This document shows positions 54,085-64,000 of a stretch of 64,000 bases of DNA, piece by piece. A program made the translations under genes and the position numbers. Where the stretch lies: positions 1 through 64,000 of the forward strand of contig CAMPDV010002017.1 of the NCBI GenBank assembly GCA_946699065.1. The letters run 5' to 3'. Below the pieces are notes generated by a model. That model ran no database searches, was not told the origin of the DNA, and worked only from the letters and a program-made list of their open reading frames with translations. Positions within the stretch are counted from its first letter, which is position 1. Each line of letters begins with the position of its first letter. The stretch comes from Loxodes magnus. Lineage: Eukaryota > Ciliophora > Karyorelictea > Loxodida > Loxodidae.

Positions 54085-57000
54085 ACTCTCTTACACACTA
54101 TTCTACTTCACTGTTCTTTGAAATCTCATCTCTCTCATTTTATTACTTTCAATTATGATCTTCAGACTCTTTTACTTGCTTTTCTACTTCAATGTTCTTT
54201 GAAATCTCATCTCTTTCTCATTTTATTACTTTCAATTATGATCTTCAGACTCTTTTACTTGCTTTTCTACTTCATTGTTCTTTGAAATCTCATCTTTCTC
54301 ATTTTATTACTTTCAATTATGATCTTCAGACTCTTTTACTTGCTTTTCTACTTCATTGTTCTTTGAAATCTCATCTCTCTCATTTTATTACTTTCAATTA
54401 TGATCTTCAGACTCTTTTACTTGCTTTTCTACTTCAATGTTCTTTGAAATCTCATCTCTTTCTCATTTTATTACTTTCAATTATGATCTTCAGACTCTTT
54501 TACTTGCTTTTCTACTTCACTGTTCTTTGAAATCTCATCTCTCTCATTTTATTACTTCATATATGATCTTCAGACTCTCTTACACACTATTCTACTTCAC
54601 TTTTCTTTGAAATCTCATCTCTCTCATTTTATTACTTTCAATTATGATCTTCAGACTCTTTTACTTGCTTTTCTACTTCAATGTTCTTTGAAATCTCATC
54701 TCTTTCTCATTTTATTACTTTCAATTATGATCTTCAGACTCTTTTACTTGCTTTTCTACTTCATTGTTCTTTGAAATCTCATCTCTCTCATTTTATCACT
54801 TTCAATTATGATCTTCAGACTCTTTTACTTGCTTTTCTACTTCAATGTTCTTTGAAATCTCATCTCTTTCTCATTTTATTACTTTCAATTATGATCTTCA
54901 GACTCTTTTACTTGCTTTTCTACTTCACTTTTCTTATAAATCTAATCTCTCTCATTTATAACTTTCATATATGATCTTCAGACTCTTTTACTTGCTTTTC
55001 TACTTCACTTTTCTTTGAAATCTCATCTCTCTCATTTTATTACTTTCAATTATGATCTTTAGACTCTTTTACTTGCTTTTCTACTTCATTGTTCTTTGAA
55101 ATCTCATCTCTTTCTCATTCTATTACTTTCAATTATGATCTTCAGACTCTTTTACTTGCTTTTCTACTTCATTGTTCTTTGAAATCTCATCTTTCTCATT
55201 TTATTACTTTCAATTATGATCTTCAGACTCTTTTACTTGCTTTTCTACTTCACTTTTCTTTGAAATCTCATCTCTCTCATTTTATTACTTTCAATTATGA
55301 TCTTCAGACTCTTTTACTTGCTTTTCTACTTCACTGTTCTTTGAAATCTCATCTCTTTCTCATTTTATTACTTTCAATTATGATCTTCAGACTCTTTTAC
55401 TTTCTTTTCTACTTCACTTTTCTTATAAATCTAATCTCTCTCATTTATTACTTTCAATTATGATCTTCAGACTCTTTTACTTGCTTTTCTACTTCACTGT
55501 TCTTTGAAATCTCATCTCTCTCATTTTATTACTTTCAATTATGATCTTTAGACTCTTTTACTTGCTTTTCTACTTCATTGTTCTTTGAAATCTCATCTCT
55601 TTCTCATTTTATTACTTTCAATTATGATCTTCAGACTCTTTTACTTGCTTTTCTACTTCACTGTTTTTTGAAATCTCATCTCTCTCATTTTATTACTTTC
55701 AATTATGATCTTCAGACTCTTTTACTTTCCTTTCTACTTCACTTTTCTTTGAAATCTCATCTCTCTCATTTTATTACTTTCAATTATGATCTTCAGACTC
55801 TTTTACTTGCTTTTCTACTTCACTTTTCTTTGAAATCTCATCTCTCTCATTTTATTACTTTCAATTATGATCTTCAGACTCTTTTACTTGCTTTTCTACT
55901 TCACTGTTCTTTGAAATCTCATCTCTCTCATTTTATTACTTTCAATTATGATCTTCAGACTCTTTTACTTGCTTTTCTACTTCATTGTTCTTTGAAATCT
56001 CATCTCTCTCATTTTATTACTTTCAATTATGATCTTCAGACTCTTTTACTTGCTTTTCTACTTCAATGTTCTTTGAAATCTCATCTCTTTCTCATTTTAT
56101 TACTTTCAATTATGATCTTCAGACTCTTTTACTTGCTTTTCTACTTCAATGTTCTTTGAAATCTCATCTCTTTCTCATTTTATTACTTTCAATTATGATC
56201 TTCAGACTCTTTTACTTGCTTTTCTACTTCATTGTTCTTTGAAATCTCATCTCTCTCATTTTATTACTTTCAATTATGATCTTCAGACTCTTTTACTTGC
56301 TTTTCTACTTCACTTTTCTTTGAAATCTCATCTCTCTCATTTTATTACTTTCAATTATGATCTTCAGACTCTTTTACTTGCTTTTCTACTTCACTGTTCT
56401 TTGAAATCTCATCTCTCTCATTTTATTACTTTCAATTATGATCTTCAGACTCTTTTACTTGCTTTTCTACTTCACTTTTCTTTGAAATCTCATCTCTCTC
56501 ATTTTATTACTTTCAATTATGATCTTCAGACTCTTTTACTTGCTTTTCTACTTCACTGTTCTTTGAAATCTCATCTCTCTCATTTTATTACTTTCAATTA
56601 TGATCTTCAGACTCTTTTACTTTCCTTTCTACTTCACTTTTCTTTGAAATCTCATCTCTCTCATTTTATTACTTTCAATTATGATCTTCAGACTCTTTTA
56701 CTTGCTTTTCTACTTCACTTTTCTTTGAAATCTCATCTCTCTCATTTTATTACTTTCAATTATGATCTTCAGACTCTTTTACTTGCTTTTCTACTTCACT
56801 GTTCTTTGAAATCTCATCTCTCTCATTTTATTACTTCATATATGATCTTCAGACTCTCTTACACACTATTCTACTTCACTTTTCTTTGAAATCTCATCTC
56901 TACTTTCAATTATGATCTTCAGACTCTTTTACACACTATTCTACTTCACTTTTCTTTGAAATCTCATCTCTCTCCTTTTATTACTTTCAATTATGATCTT

Positions 57001-58980
57001 CAGACTCTTTTACTTGCTTTTCTACTTCAATGTTCTTTGAAATCTCATCTCTTTCTCATTTTATTACTTTCAATTATGATCTTCAGACTCTTTTACTTGC
57101 TTTTCTACTTCATTGTTCTTTGAAATCTCATCTTTCTCATTTTATTACTTTCAATTATGATCTTCAGACTCTTTTACTTGCTTTTCTACTTCATTGTTCT
57201 TTGAAATCTCATCTCTCTCATTTTATTACTTTCAATTATGATCTTCAGACTCTTTTACTTGCTTTTCTACTTCACTGTTCTTTGAAATCTCATCTCTCTC
57301 ATTTTATTACTTTCAATTATGATCTTTAGACTCTTTTACTTGCTTTTCTACTTCACTGTTCTTTGAAATCTCATCTCTTTCTCATTTTATTACTTTCAAT
57401 TATGATCTTCAGACTCTTTTACTTGCTTTTCTACTTCACTGTTCTTTGAAATCTCATCTCTCTCATTTTATTACTTTCAATTATGATCTTCAGACTCTTT
57501 TACTTTCTTTTCTACTTCACTGTTCTTTGAAATCTCATCTCTCTCATTTTATTACTTTCAATTATGATCTTCAGACTCTTTTACTTGCTTTTCTACTTCA
57601 CTTTTCTTTGAAATCTCATCTCTTTCTCATTTTATTACTTTCAATTATGATCTTCAGACTCTTTTACTTGCTTTTCTACTTCATTGTTCTTTGAAATCTC
57701 ATCTCTTTCTCATTTTATTACTTTCAATTATGATCTTCAGACTCTTTTACTTGCTTTTCTACTTCATTGTTCTTTGAAATCTCATCTCTTTCTCATTTTA
57801 TTACTTTCAATTATGATCTTCAGACTCTTTTACTTGCTTTTCTACTTCACTTTTCTTTGAAATCTAATCTCTCTCATTTATTACTTTCATATATGATCTT
57901 CAGACTCTTTTACTTGCTTTTCTACTTCACTTTTCTTTGAAATCTCATCTCTCTCATTTTATTACTTTCAATTATGATCTTCAGACTCTTTTACTTTCTT
58001 TTCTACTTCACTTTTCTTATAAATCTAATCTCTCTCATTTTATTACTTTCAATTATGATCTTCAGACTCTTTTACTTGCTTTTCTACTTCACTGTTCTTT
58101 GAAATCTCATCTCTTTCTCATTCTATTACTTTCAATTATGATCTTCAGACTCTTTTACTTTCTTTTCTACTTCACTTTTCTTATAAATCTAATCTCTCTC
58201 ATTTTATTACTTTCAATTATGATCTTCAGACTCTTTTACTTGCTTTTCTACTTCACTTTTCTTTGAAATCTCATCTCTCTCATTTTATTACTTTCAATTA
58301 TGATCTTCAGACTCTTTTACTTGCTTTTCTACTTCACTGTTCTTTGAAATCTCATCTCTTTCTCATTTTATTACTTTCAATTATGATCTTCAGACTCTTT
58401 TACTTGCTTTTCTACTTCACTGTTCTTTGAAATCTCATCTCTCTCATTTTATTACTTTCAATTATGATCTTCAGACTCTTTTACTTGCTTTTCTACTTCA
58501 CTGTTCTTTGAAATCTCATCTCTTTCTCATTTTATTACTTTCAATTATGATCTTCAGACTCTTTTACTTTCTTTCTACTTCACTTTTCTTATAAATCTAA
58601 TCTCTCTCATTTATTACTTTCAATTATGATCTTCAGACTCTTTTACTTGCTTTTCTACTTCACTGTTCTTTGAAATCTCATCTCTCTCATTTTATTACTT
58701 TCAATTATGATCTTTTAGACTCTTTTACTTGCTTTTCTACTTCATTGTTCTTTGAAATCTCATCTCTTTCTCATTTTATTACTTTCAATTATGATCTTCA
58801 GACTCTTTTACTTGCTTTTCTACTTCACTGTTCTTTGAAATCTCATCTCTTTCTCATTTTATTACTTTCAATTATGATCTTCAGACTCTTTTACTTTCCT
58901 TTCTACTTCACTGTTCTTTGAAATCTCATCTCTCTCATTTTATTACTTTCAATTATGATCTTCAGACTCTTTTACTTGCT
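54085..58980 (+). repeat. Distant copy of the 14.86-20.5 kb block
   Basis: See the matching block for offsets. Differences I noticed are small: single-base changes in T-runs (near 58,570 and 58,693), a T missing relative to 17,079 that keeps a longer frame open here, and one 70-bp unit near 56,900. The match fades on the right near 58,980, where one copy continues CTACTTCAATG and the other CTACTTCACTT. Confidence 0.85.
56896..56966 (+). repeat. Shortened monomer (about 70 bp) at a block junction
   Basis: The CT box and following T-run are missing: CATCTCTACTTTCAATTATG replaces the usual form, a loss of about 11 bp. The unit also carries the TTACACACTATTC variant. It sits exactly where the match to A1 changes offset by 745 bp, so it probably marks the exchange point. 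Confidence 0.7.
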
Positions 58981-61199
58981 TTTCTACTTCACTTTTCTTT
59001 GAAATCTCATCTCTCTCATTTTATTACTTTCAATTATGATCTTCAGACTCTTTTACTTGCTTTTCTACTTCAATGTTCTTTGAAATCTCATCTCTTTCTC
59101 ATTTTATTACTTTCAATTATGATCTTCAGACTCTTTTACTTGCTTTTCTACTTCACTGTTCTTTGAAATCTCATCTCTCTCATTTTATTACTTCATATAT
59201 GATCTTCAGACTCTTTTACACACTATTCTACTTCACTTTTCTTTGAAATCTCATCTCTCTCATTTTATTACTTTCAATTATGATCTTCAGACTCTTTTAC
59301 TTGCTTTTCTACTTCAATGTTCTTTGAAATCTCATCTCTTTCTCATTTTATTACTTTCAATTATGATCTTCAGACTCTTTTACTTGCTTTTCTACTTCAC
59401 TTTTCTTATAAATCTAATCTCTTTCTCATTTTATTACTTTCATATATGATCTTCAGACTCTTTTACTTGCTTTTCTACTTCACTTTTCTTTGAAATCTCA
59501 TCTCTCTCATTTTATTACTTTCAATTATGATCTTCAGACTCTTTTACTTGCTTTTCTACTTCAATGTTCTTTGAAATCTCATCTCTTTCTCATTTTATTA
59601 CTTTCATATATGATCTTCAGATTTCTTTGCTTTTCTACTTCATTGTTCTTTGAAATCTCATCTTTCTCATTTTATTACTTTCAATTATGATCTTCAGACT
59701 CTTTTACTTGCTTTTCTACTTCACTGTTCTTTGAAATCTCATCTCTCTCATTTTATTACTTTCAATTATGATCTTCAGACTCTTTTACTTGCTTTTCTAC
59801 TTCAATGTTCTTTGAAATCTCATCTCTTTCTCATTTTATTACTTTCAATTATGATCTTCAGACTCTTTTACTTGCTTTTCTACTTCAATGTTCTTTGAAA
59901 TCTCATCTCTTTCTCATTTTATTACTTTCATATATGATCTTCAGACTCTTTTACTTGCTTTTCTACTTCACTGTTCTTTGAAATCTCATCTCTTTCTCAT
60001 TTTATTACTTTCAATTATGATCTTCAGACTCTTTTACTTGCTTTTCTACTTCATTGTTCTTTGAAATCTCATCTCTCTCATTTTATTACTTTCAATTATG
60101 ATCTTCAGACTCTTTTACACACTATTCTACTTCACTTTTCTTTGAAATCTCATCTCTCTCATTTTATTACTTTCAATTATGATCTTCAGACTCTTTTACT
60201 TGCTTTTCTACTTCAATGTTCTTTGAAATCTCATCTCTTTCTCATTTTATTACTTTCAATTATGATCTTCAGACTCTTTTACTTGCTTTTCTACTTCACT
60301 TTTCTTATAAATCTAATCTCTTTCTCATTTTATTACTTTCATATATGATCTTCAGACTCTTTTACTTGCTTTTCTACTTCATTGTTCTTTGAAATCTCAT
60401 CTCTCTCATTTTATTACTTTCAATTATGATCTTCAGACTCTTTTACTTGCTTTTCTACTTCAATGTTCTTTGAAATCTCATCTCTTTCTCATTTTATTAC
60501 TTTCAATATGATCTTCAGATTTCTTTGCTTTTCTACTTCACTGTTCTTTGAAATCTCATCTCTCTCATTTTATTACTTTCAATTATGATCTTCAGACTCT
60601 TTTACTTGCTTTTCTACTTCACTGTTCTTTGAAATCTCATCTCTCTCATTTTATTACTTTCAATTATGATCTTCAGACTCTTTTACTTGCTTTTCTACTT
60701 CACTGTTCTTTGAAATCTCATCTCTTTCTCATTTTATTACTTTCAATTATGATCTTCAGACTCTTTTACTTGCTTTTCTACTTCAAAGTTCTTTGAAATC
60801 TCATCTCTTTCTCATTTTATTACTTTCATATATGATCTTCAGACTCTTTTACTTGCTTTTCTACTTCACTGTTCTTTGAAATCTCATCTCTTTCTCATTT
60901 TATTACTTTCAATTATGATCTTCAGACTCTTTTACTTGCTTTTCTACTTCATTGTTCTTTGAAATCTCATCTCTCTCATTTTATTACTTTCAATTATGAT
61001 CTTGAGACTCTCTTACACACTATTCTACTTCACTTTTCTTTGAAATCTCATCTCTCTCATTTTATTACTTTCAATTATGATCTTCAGACTCTTTTACTTG
61101 CTTTTCTACTTCATTGTTCTTTGAAATCTCATCTTTCTCATTTTATTACTTTCAATTATGATCTTCAGACTCTTTTACTTGCTTTTCTACTTCACTTTT

Positions 61200-63530
61200 C
61201 TTATAAATCTAATCTCTTTCTCATTTTATTACTTTCATATATGATCTTCAGACTCTTTTACTTGCTTTTCTACTTCACTTTTCTTTGAAATCTCATCTCT
61301 CTCATTTTATTACTTTCAATTATGATCTTTAGACTCTTTTACTTGCTTTTCTACTTCAATGTTCTTTGAAATCTCATCTCTTTCTCATTTTATTACTTTC
61401 AATTATGATCTTTAGACTCTTTTACTTGCTTTTCTACTTCATTGTTCTTTGAAATCTCATCTTTCTCATTTTATTACTTTCAATTATGATCTTCAGACTC
61501 TTTTACTTGCTTTTCTACTTCACTGTTCTTTGAAATCTCATCTCTCTCATTTTATTACTTTCAATTATGATCTTCAGACTCTTTTACTTGCTTTTCTACT
61601 TCAATGTTCTTTGAAATCTCATCTCTTTCTCATTTTATTACTTTCAATTATGATCTTCAGACTCTTTTACTTGCTTTTCTACTTCACTTTTCTTATAAAT
61701 CTAATCTCTCTCATTTATAACTTTCATATATGATCTTCAGACTCTTTTACTTGCTTTTCTACTTCACTTTTCTTTGAAATCTCATCTCTCTCATTTTATT
61801 ACTTTCATATATGATCTTCAGATTTCTTTGCTTTTCTACTTCACTGTTCTTTGAAATCTCATCTCTCTCATTTTATTACTTCATATATGATCTTCAGACT
61901 CTCTTACACACTATTCTACTTCACTTTTCTTTGAAATCTCATCTCTCTCATTTTATTACTTTCAATTATGATCTTCAGACTCTTTTACTTGCTTTTCTAC
62001 TTCAATGTTCTTTGAAATCTCATCTCTTTCTCATTTTATTACTTTCAATTATGATCTTCAGACTCTTTTACTTGCTTTTCTACTTCACTGTTCTTATAAA
62101 TCTAATCTCTCTCATTTATTACTTTCATATATGATCTTCAGACTCTTTTACTTGCTTTTCTACTTCACTGTTCTTTGAAATCTCATCTCTTTCTCATTTT
62201 ATTACTTTCAATTATGATCTTCAGACTCTTTTACTTGCTTTTCTACTTCATTGTTCTTTGAAATCTCATCTCTCTCATTTTATTACTTTCAATTATGATC
62301 TTCAGACTCTTTTACTTGCTTTTCTACTTCAATGTTCTTTGAAATCTCATCTCTTTCTCATTTTATTACTTTCATATATGATCTTCAGACTCTTTTACTT
62401 TCTTTTCTACTTCACTTTTCTTATAAATCTAATCTCTCTCATTTTATTACTTTCAATTATGATCTTCAGACTCTTTTACTTGCTTTTCTACTTCATTGTT
62501 CTTTGAAATCTCATCTCTCTCATTTTATTACTTTCAATTATGATCTTTAGACTCTTTTACTTGCTTTTCTACTTCAATGTTCTTTGAAATCTCATCTCTT
62601 TCTCATTTTATTACTTTCATATATGATCTTCAGACTCTTTTACTTGCTTTTCTACTTCACTTTTCTTTGAAATCTAATCTCTCTCATTTTATTACTTTCA
62701 ATTATGATCTTCAGACTCTTTTACTTGCTTTTCTACTTCATTGTTCTTTGAAATCTCATCTCTCTCATTTTATTACTTTCAATTATGATCTTTAGACTCT
62801 TTTACTTGCTTTTCTACTTCAATGTTCTTTGAAATCTCATCTCTTTCTCATTTTATTACTTTCAATTATGATCTTCAGACTCTTTTACTTGCTTTTCTAC
62901 TTCATTGTTCTTTGAAATCTCATCTTTCTCATTTTATTACTTTCAATTATGATCTTCAGACTCTTTTACTTGCTTTTCTACTTCACTTTTCTTTGAAATC
63001 TCATCTCTCTCATTTTATTACTTTCAATTATGATCTTTAGACTCTTTTAATTGCTTTTCTACTTCATTGTTCTTTGAAATCTCATCTCTTTCTCATTTTA
63101 TTACTTTCAATTATGATCTTTAGACTCTTTTACTTGCTTTTCTACTTCACTTTTCTTTGAAATCTCATCTCTCTCATTTTATTACTTTCAATTATGATCT
63201 TTAGACTCTTTTACTTGCTTTTCTACTTCATTGTTCTTTGAAATCTCATCTCTTTCTCATTCTATTACTTTCAATTATGATCTTCAGACTCTTTTACTTG
63301 CTTTTCTACTTCATTGTTCTTTGAAATCTCATCTTTCTCATTTTATTACTTTCAATTATGATCTTCAGACTCTTTTACTTGCTTTTCTACTTCAATTTTC
63401 TTATAAATCTAATCTCTCTCATTTTATTACTTTCAATTATGATCTTCAGACTCTTTTACTTGCTTTTCTACTTCATTGTTCTTTGAAATCTCATCTCTCT
63501 CATTTTATTACTTTCAATTATGATCTTTAG
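61200..63530 (+). repeat. Distant copy of the left higher-order block (about 3.05-5.13 kb)
   Basis: 61,288 pairs with 3,138 (offset 58,150) and 61,811 with 3,663 (58,148). Then 62,258 pairs with 4,030 (58,228) and 63,231 with 4,922 (58,309). Each step of about 80 bp is one extra monomer in this copy. The CAGATTTCTTTGC, TTACACACTATTC, TTTATAACTTTC and CATTCTATTAC markers are in the same order. Confidence 0.75.
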
Positions 63531-64000
63531 ACTCTTTTACTTGCTTTTCTACTTCAATGTTCTTTGAAATCTCATCTCTCTCATTTTATTACTTTCATAT
63601 ATGATCTTCAGACTCTCTTACACACTATTCTACTTCAATTTTCTTTGAAATCTCATCTCTCTCATTTTATTACTTTCAATTATGATCTTTAGACTCTTTT
63701 ACTTGCTTTTCTACTTCACTTTTCTTATAAATCTAATCTCTCTCATTTATTACTTTCAATTATGATCTTCAGACTCTTTTACTTGCTTTTCTACTTCATT
63801 GTTCTTTGAAATCTCATCTCTTTCTCATTTTATTACTTTCAATTATGATCTTCAGACTCTTTTACTTGCTTTTCTACTTCACTTTTCTTTGAAATCTCAT
63901 CTCTCTCATTTTATTACTTTCAATTATGATCTTCAGACTCTTTTACTTGCTTTTCTACTTCACTTGTTCTTTGAAATCTCATCTCTTTCTCATTCTATTA

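Larger units (their letters stand above)
1..64000 (+). repeat. Satellite DNA array, about 82-bp monomer, roughly 780 head-to-tail copies
   Basis: The same unit fills the window with no unique sequence between copies. Recurring boxes, in order, are TTCTTTGAAATCTCATC, a CT-rich box of variable length, TTTATTACTTTC, AATTATGATCTTCAGAC, and CTTGCTTTTCTACTTCAC. A clean 81-bp copy lies at 17,174-17,254 and a clean 83-bp copy at 15,216-15,298. All copies read in one direction; I saw no inverted copy. The 81-bp consensus counts to 42 T, 19 C, 16 A and 4 G. The array starts and ends mid-monomer, so its true length is unknown. Arrays of this kind are known from centromeric, pericentromeric and subtelomeric heterochromatin, but nothing here shows which applies. 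I do not recognise the satellite family. Confidence 0.98.
54000..64000 (+). repeat. Subdomain A2 of the satellite array
   Basis: A-type variants return. TTACACACTATTC occurs near 54,089, 54,584, 56,865, 56,931, 59,215, 60,116, 61,014, 61,908 and 63,611, together with CATTCTATTAC and TTACTTTCCTTTCTAC. Most of the domain can be matched to A1: 54,085-58,980 to 14,860-20,500, about 58,918-59,240 to 12,528-12,850, and about 61,200-63,500 to about 3,050-5,130. The order of the matched A1 parts is not collinear overall. Confidence 0.75.

Noticed and set aside
56149-56889. 246-codon open frame, the longest in the window, and all similar shorter ones on the + strand
   Set aside because: It is only tandem 81-bp monomers read in the stop-free frame. 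Most such frames begin at TTG rather than ATG, end wherever 83-bp monomers shift the frame, and show no domain, signal or codon pattern beyond the DNA repeat. No promoter, splice or poly(A) context is visible.
60505-60515. Small indels such as CAATATGATC (60,507), CACTTTCTTATAAATC (31,476), CATTTTCTTTG (32,453) and CACTTGTTC (63,963)
   Set aside because: Isolated one- or two-base changes within T-rich or AT-rich runs; they are expected as rare variants or sequencing errors and do not cluster like the composite alleles at 45-54 kb.
1-64000. CRISPR array
   Set aside because: Repeats are directly abutting 81-83 bp units with no unique spacers, no leader and no cas genes.
1-64000. Transposon, LTR element or other mobile element inserted in the array
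   Set aside because: I found no unique stretch, terminal inverted repeats, target-site duplications or coding remnants; even the scrambled unit at 32.75 kb is made of monomer pieces.
1-64000. Known satellite families such as primate alpha satellite (171 bp, CENP-B box)
   Set aside because: The period and sequence differ, and a CENP-B box needs CpGs that this array lacks.
1-64000. TATA-like elements (CATATATGATC, TTTATATAC) as promoters
   Set aside because: They are monomer variants repeated many times with no downstream gene.
1-64000. (CT)n microsatellite tracts
   Set aside because: The CT box is only about 6-10 bp in each monomer and part of the satellite unit; the few CTCTCTCTCAT forms (near 22,007, 25,190, 38,131, 42,230, 48,364 and 53,963) are small length variants.
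1-64000. tRNA, rRNA or other structured RNA genes, or coding on the minus strand
   Set aside because: No cloverleaf, rRNA-like or GC-rich structured stretch is present, and the minus strand of the monomer has stops in the frames I checked.

Overview
The whole 64-kb window is one uninterrupted tandem satellite DNA array. I find no gene, RNA gene, transposon or unique sequence. The unit is about 82 bp and comes mainly in two lengths, 81 and 83 bp, set by the boxes CATCTCTCTCAT (81) and CATCTCTTTCTCAT (83). About 780 copies run head to tail in one orientation. Both window ends fall inside a monomer, so the array continues on both sides. The consensus has about 28% G+C and a strong strand bias: on the + strand about 52% T, 23% C, 20% A and 5% G. 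An array of this size and regularity points to a eukaryotic chromosome, such as a centromeric, pericentromeric, subtelomeric or heterochromatic block, probably from a long-read assembly. The sequence does not let me name the species or prove that it is a centromere.

Layout. Three subdomains can be told apart by linked monomer variants. A1 (about 1-20,500) and A2 (about 54,000-64,000) share a variant containing TTACACACTATTC. The middle domain B (about 20,500-54,000) nearly lacks it. B has its own markers: CAGATTTATATACTTGC, CACTGTACTTATAAATC, TGATATTCAG and the CpG-bearing CTTCGCTG. Within each domain, multi-monomer blocks are repeated as higher-order units: about 2.4-2.6 kb at the left end, about 3.0-3.2 kb three times over in 20.6-29.6 kb, 824 bp at 29.6-31.1 kb, and 1,801 bp at 34.3-37.0 kb. 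Two long-range copies stand out: 14.86-20.5 kb recurs at 54.09-58.98 kb, and 20.6-28.7 kb recurs at about 45.1-51.9 kb. The pattern fits repeated unequal exchange or block amplification, with B inserted into or expanded inside an A array.

The most unusual signal is two patches (45,265-46,372 and 49,655-54,080) where monomers carry composite alleles, each looking like two normal alleles merged with one extra base. I saw none of these composites elsewhere in the window. They mark either a consensus or assembly artefact or a local recombination history, and they should be settled before the window is used for evolutionary inference.

The open frames on the + strand, up to 246 codons, are by-products of an 81-bp unit (27 codons) that has no stop in one frame. 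I do not consider them genes.
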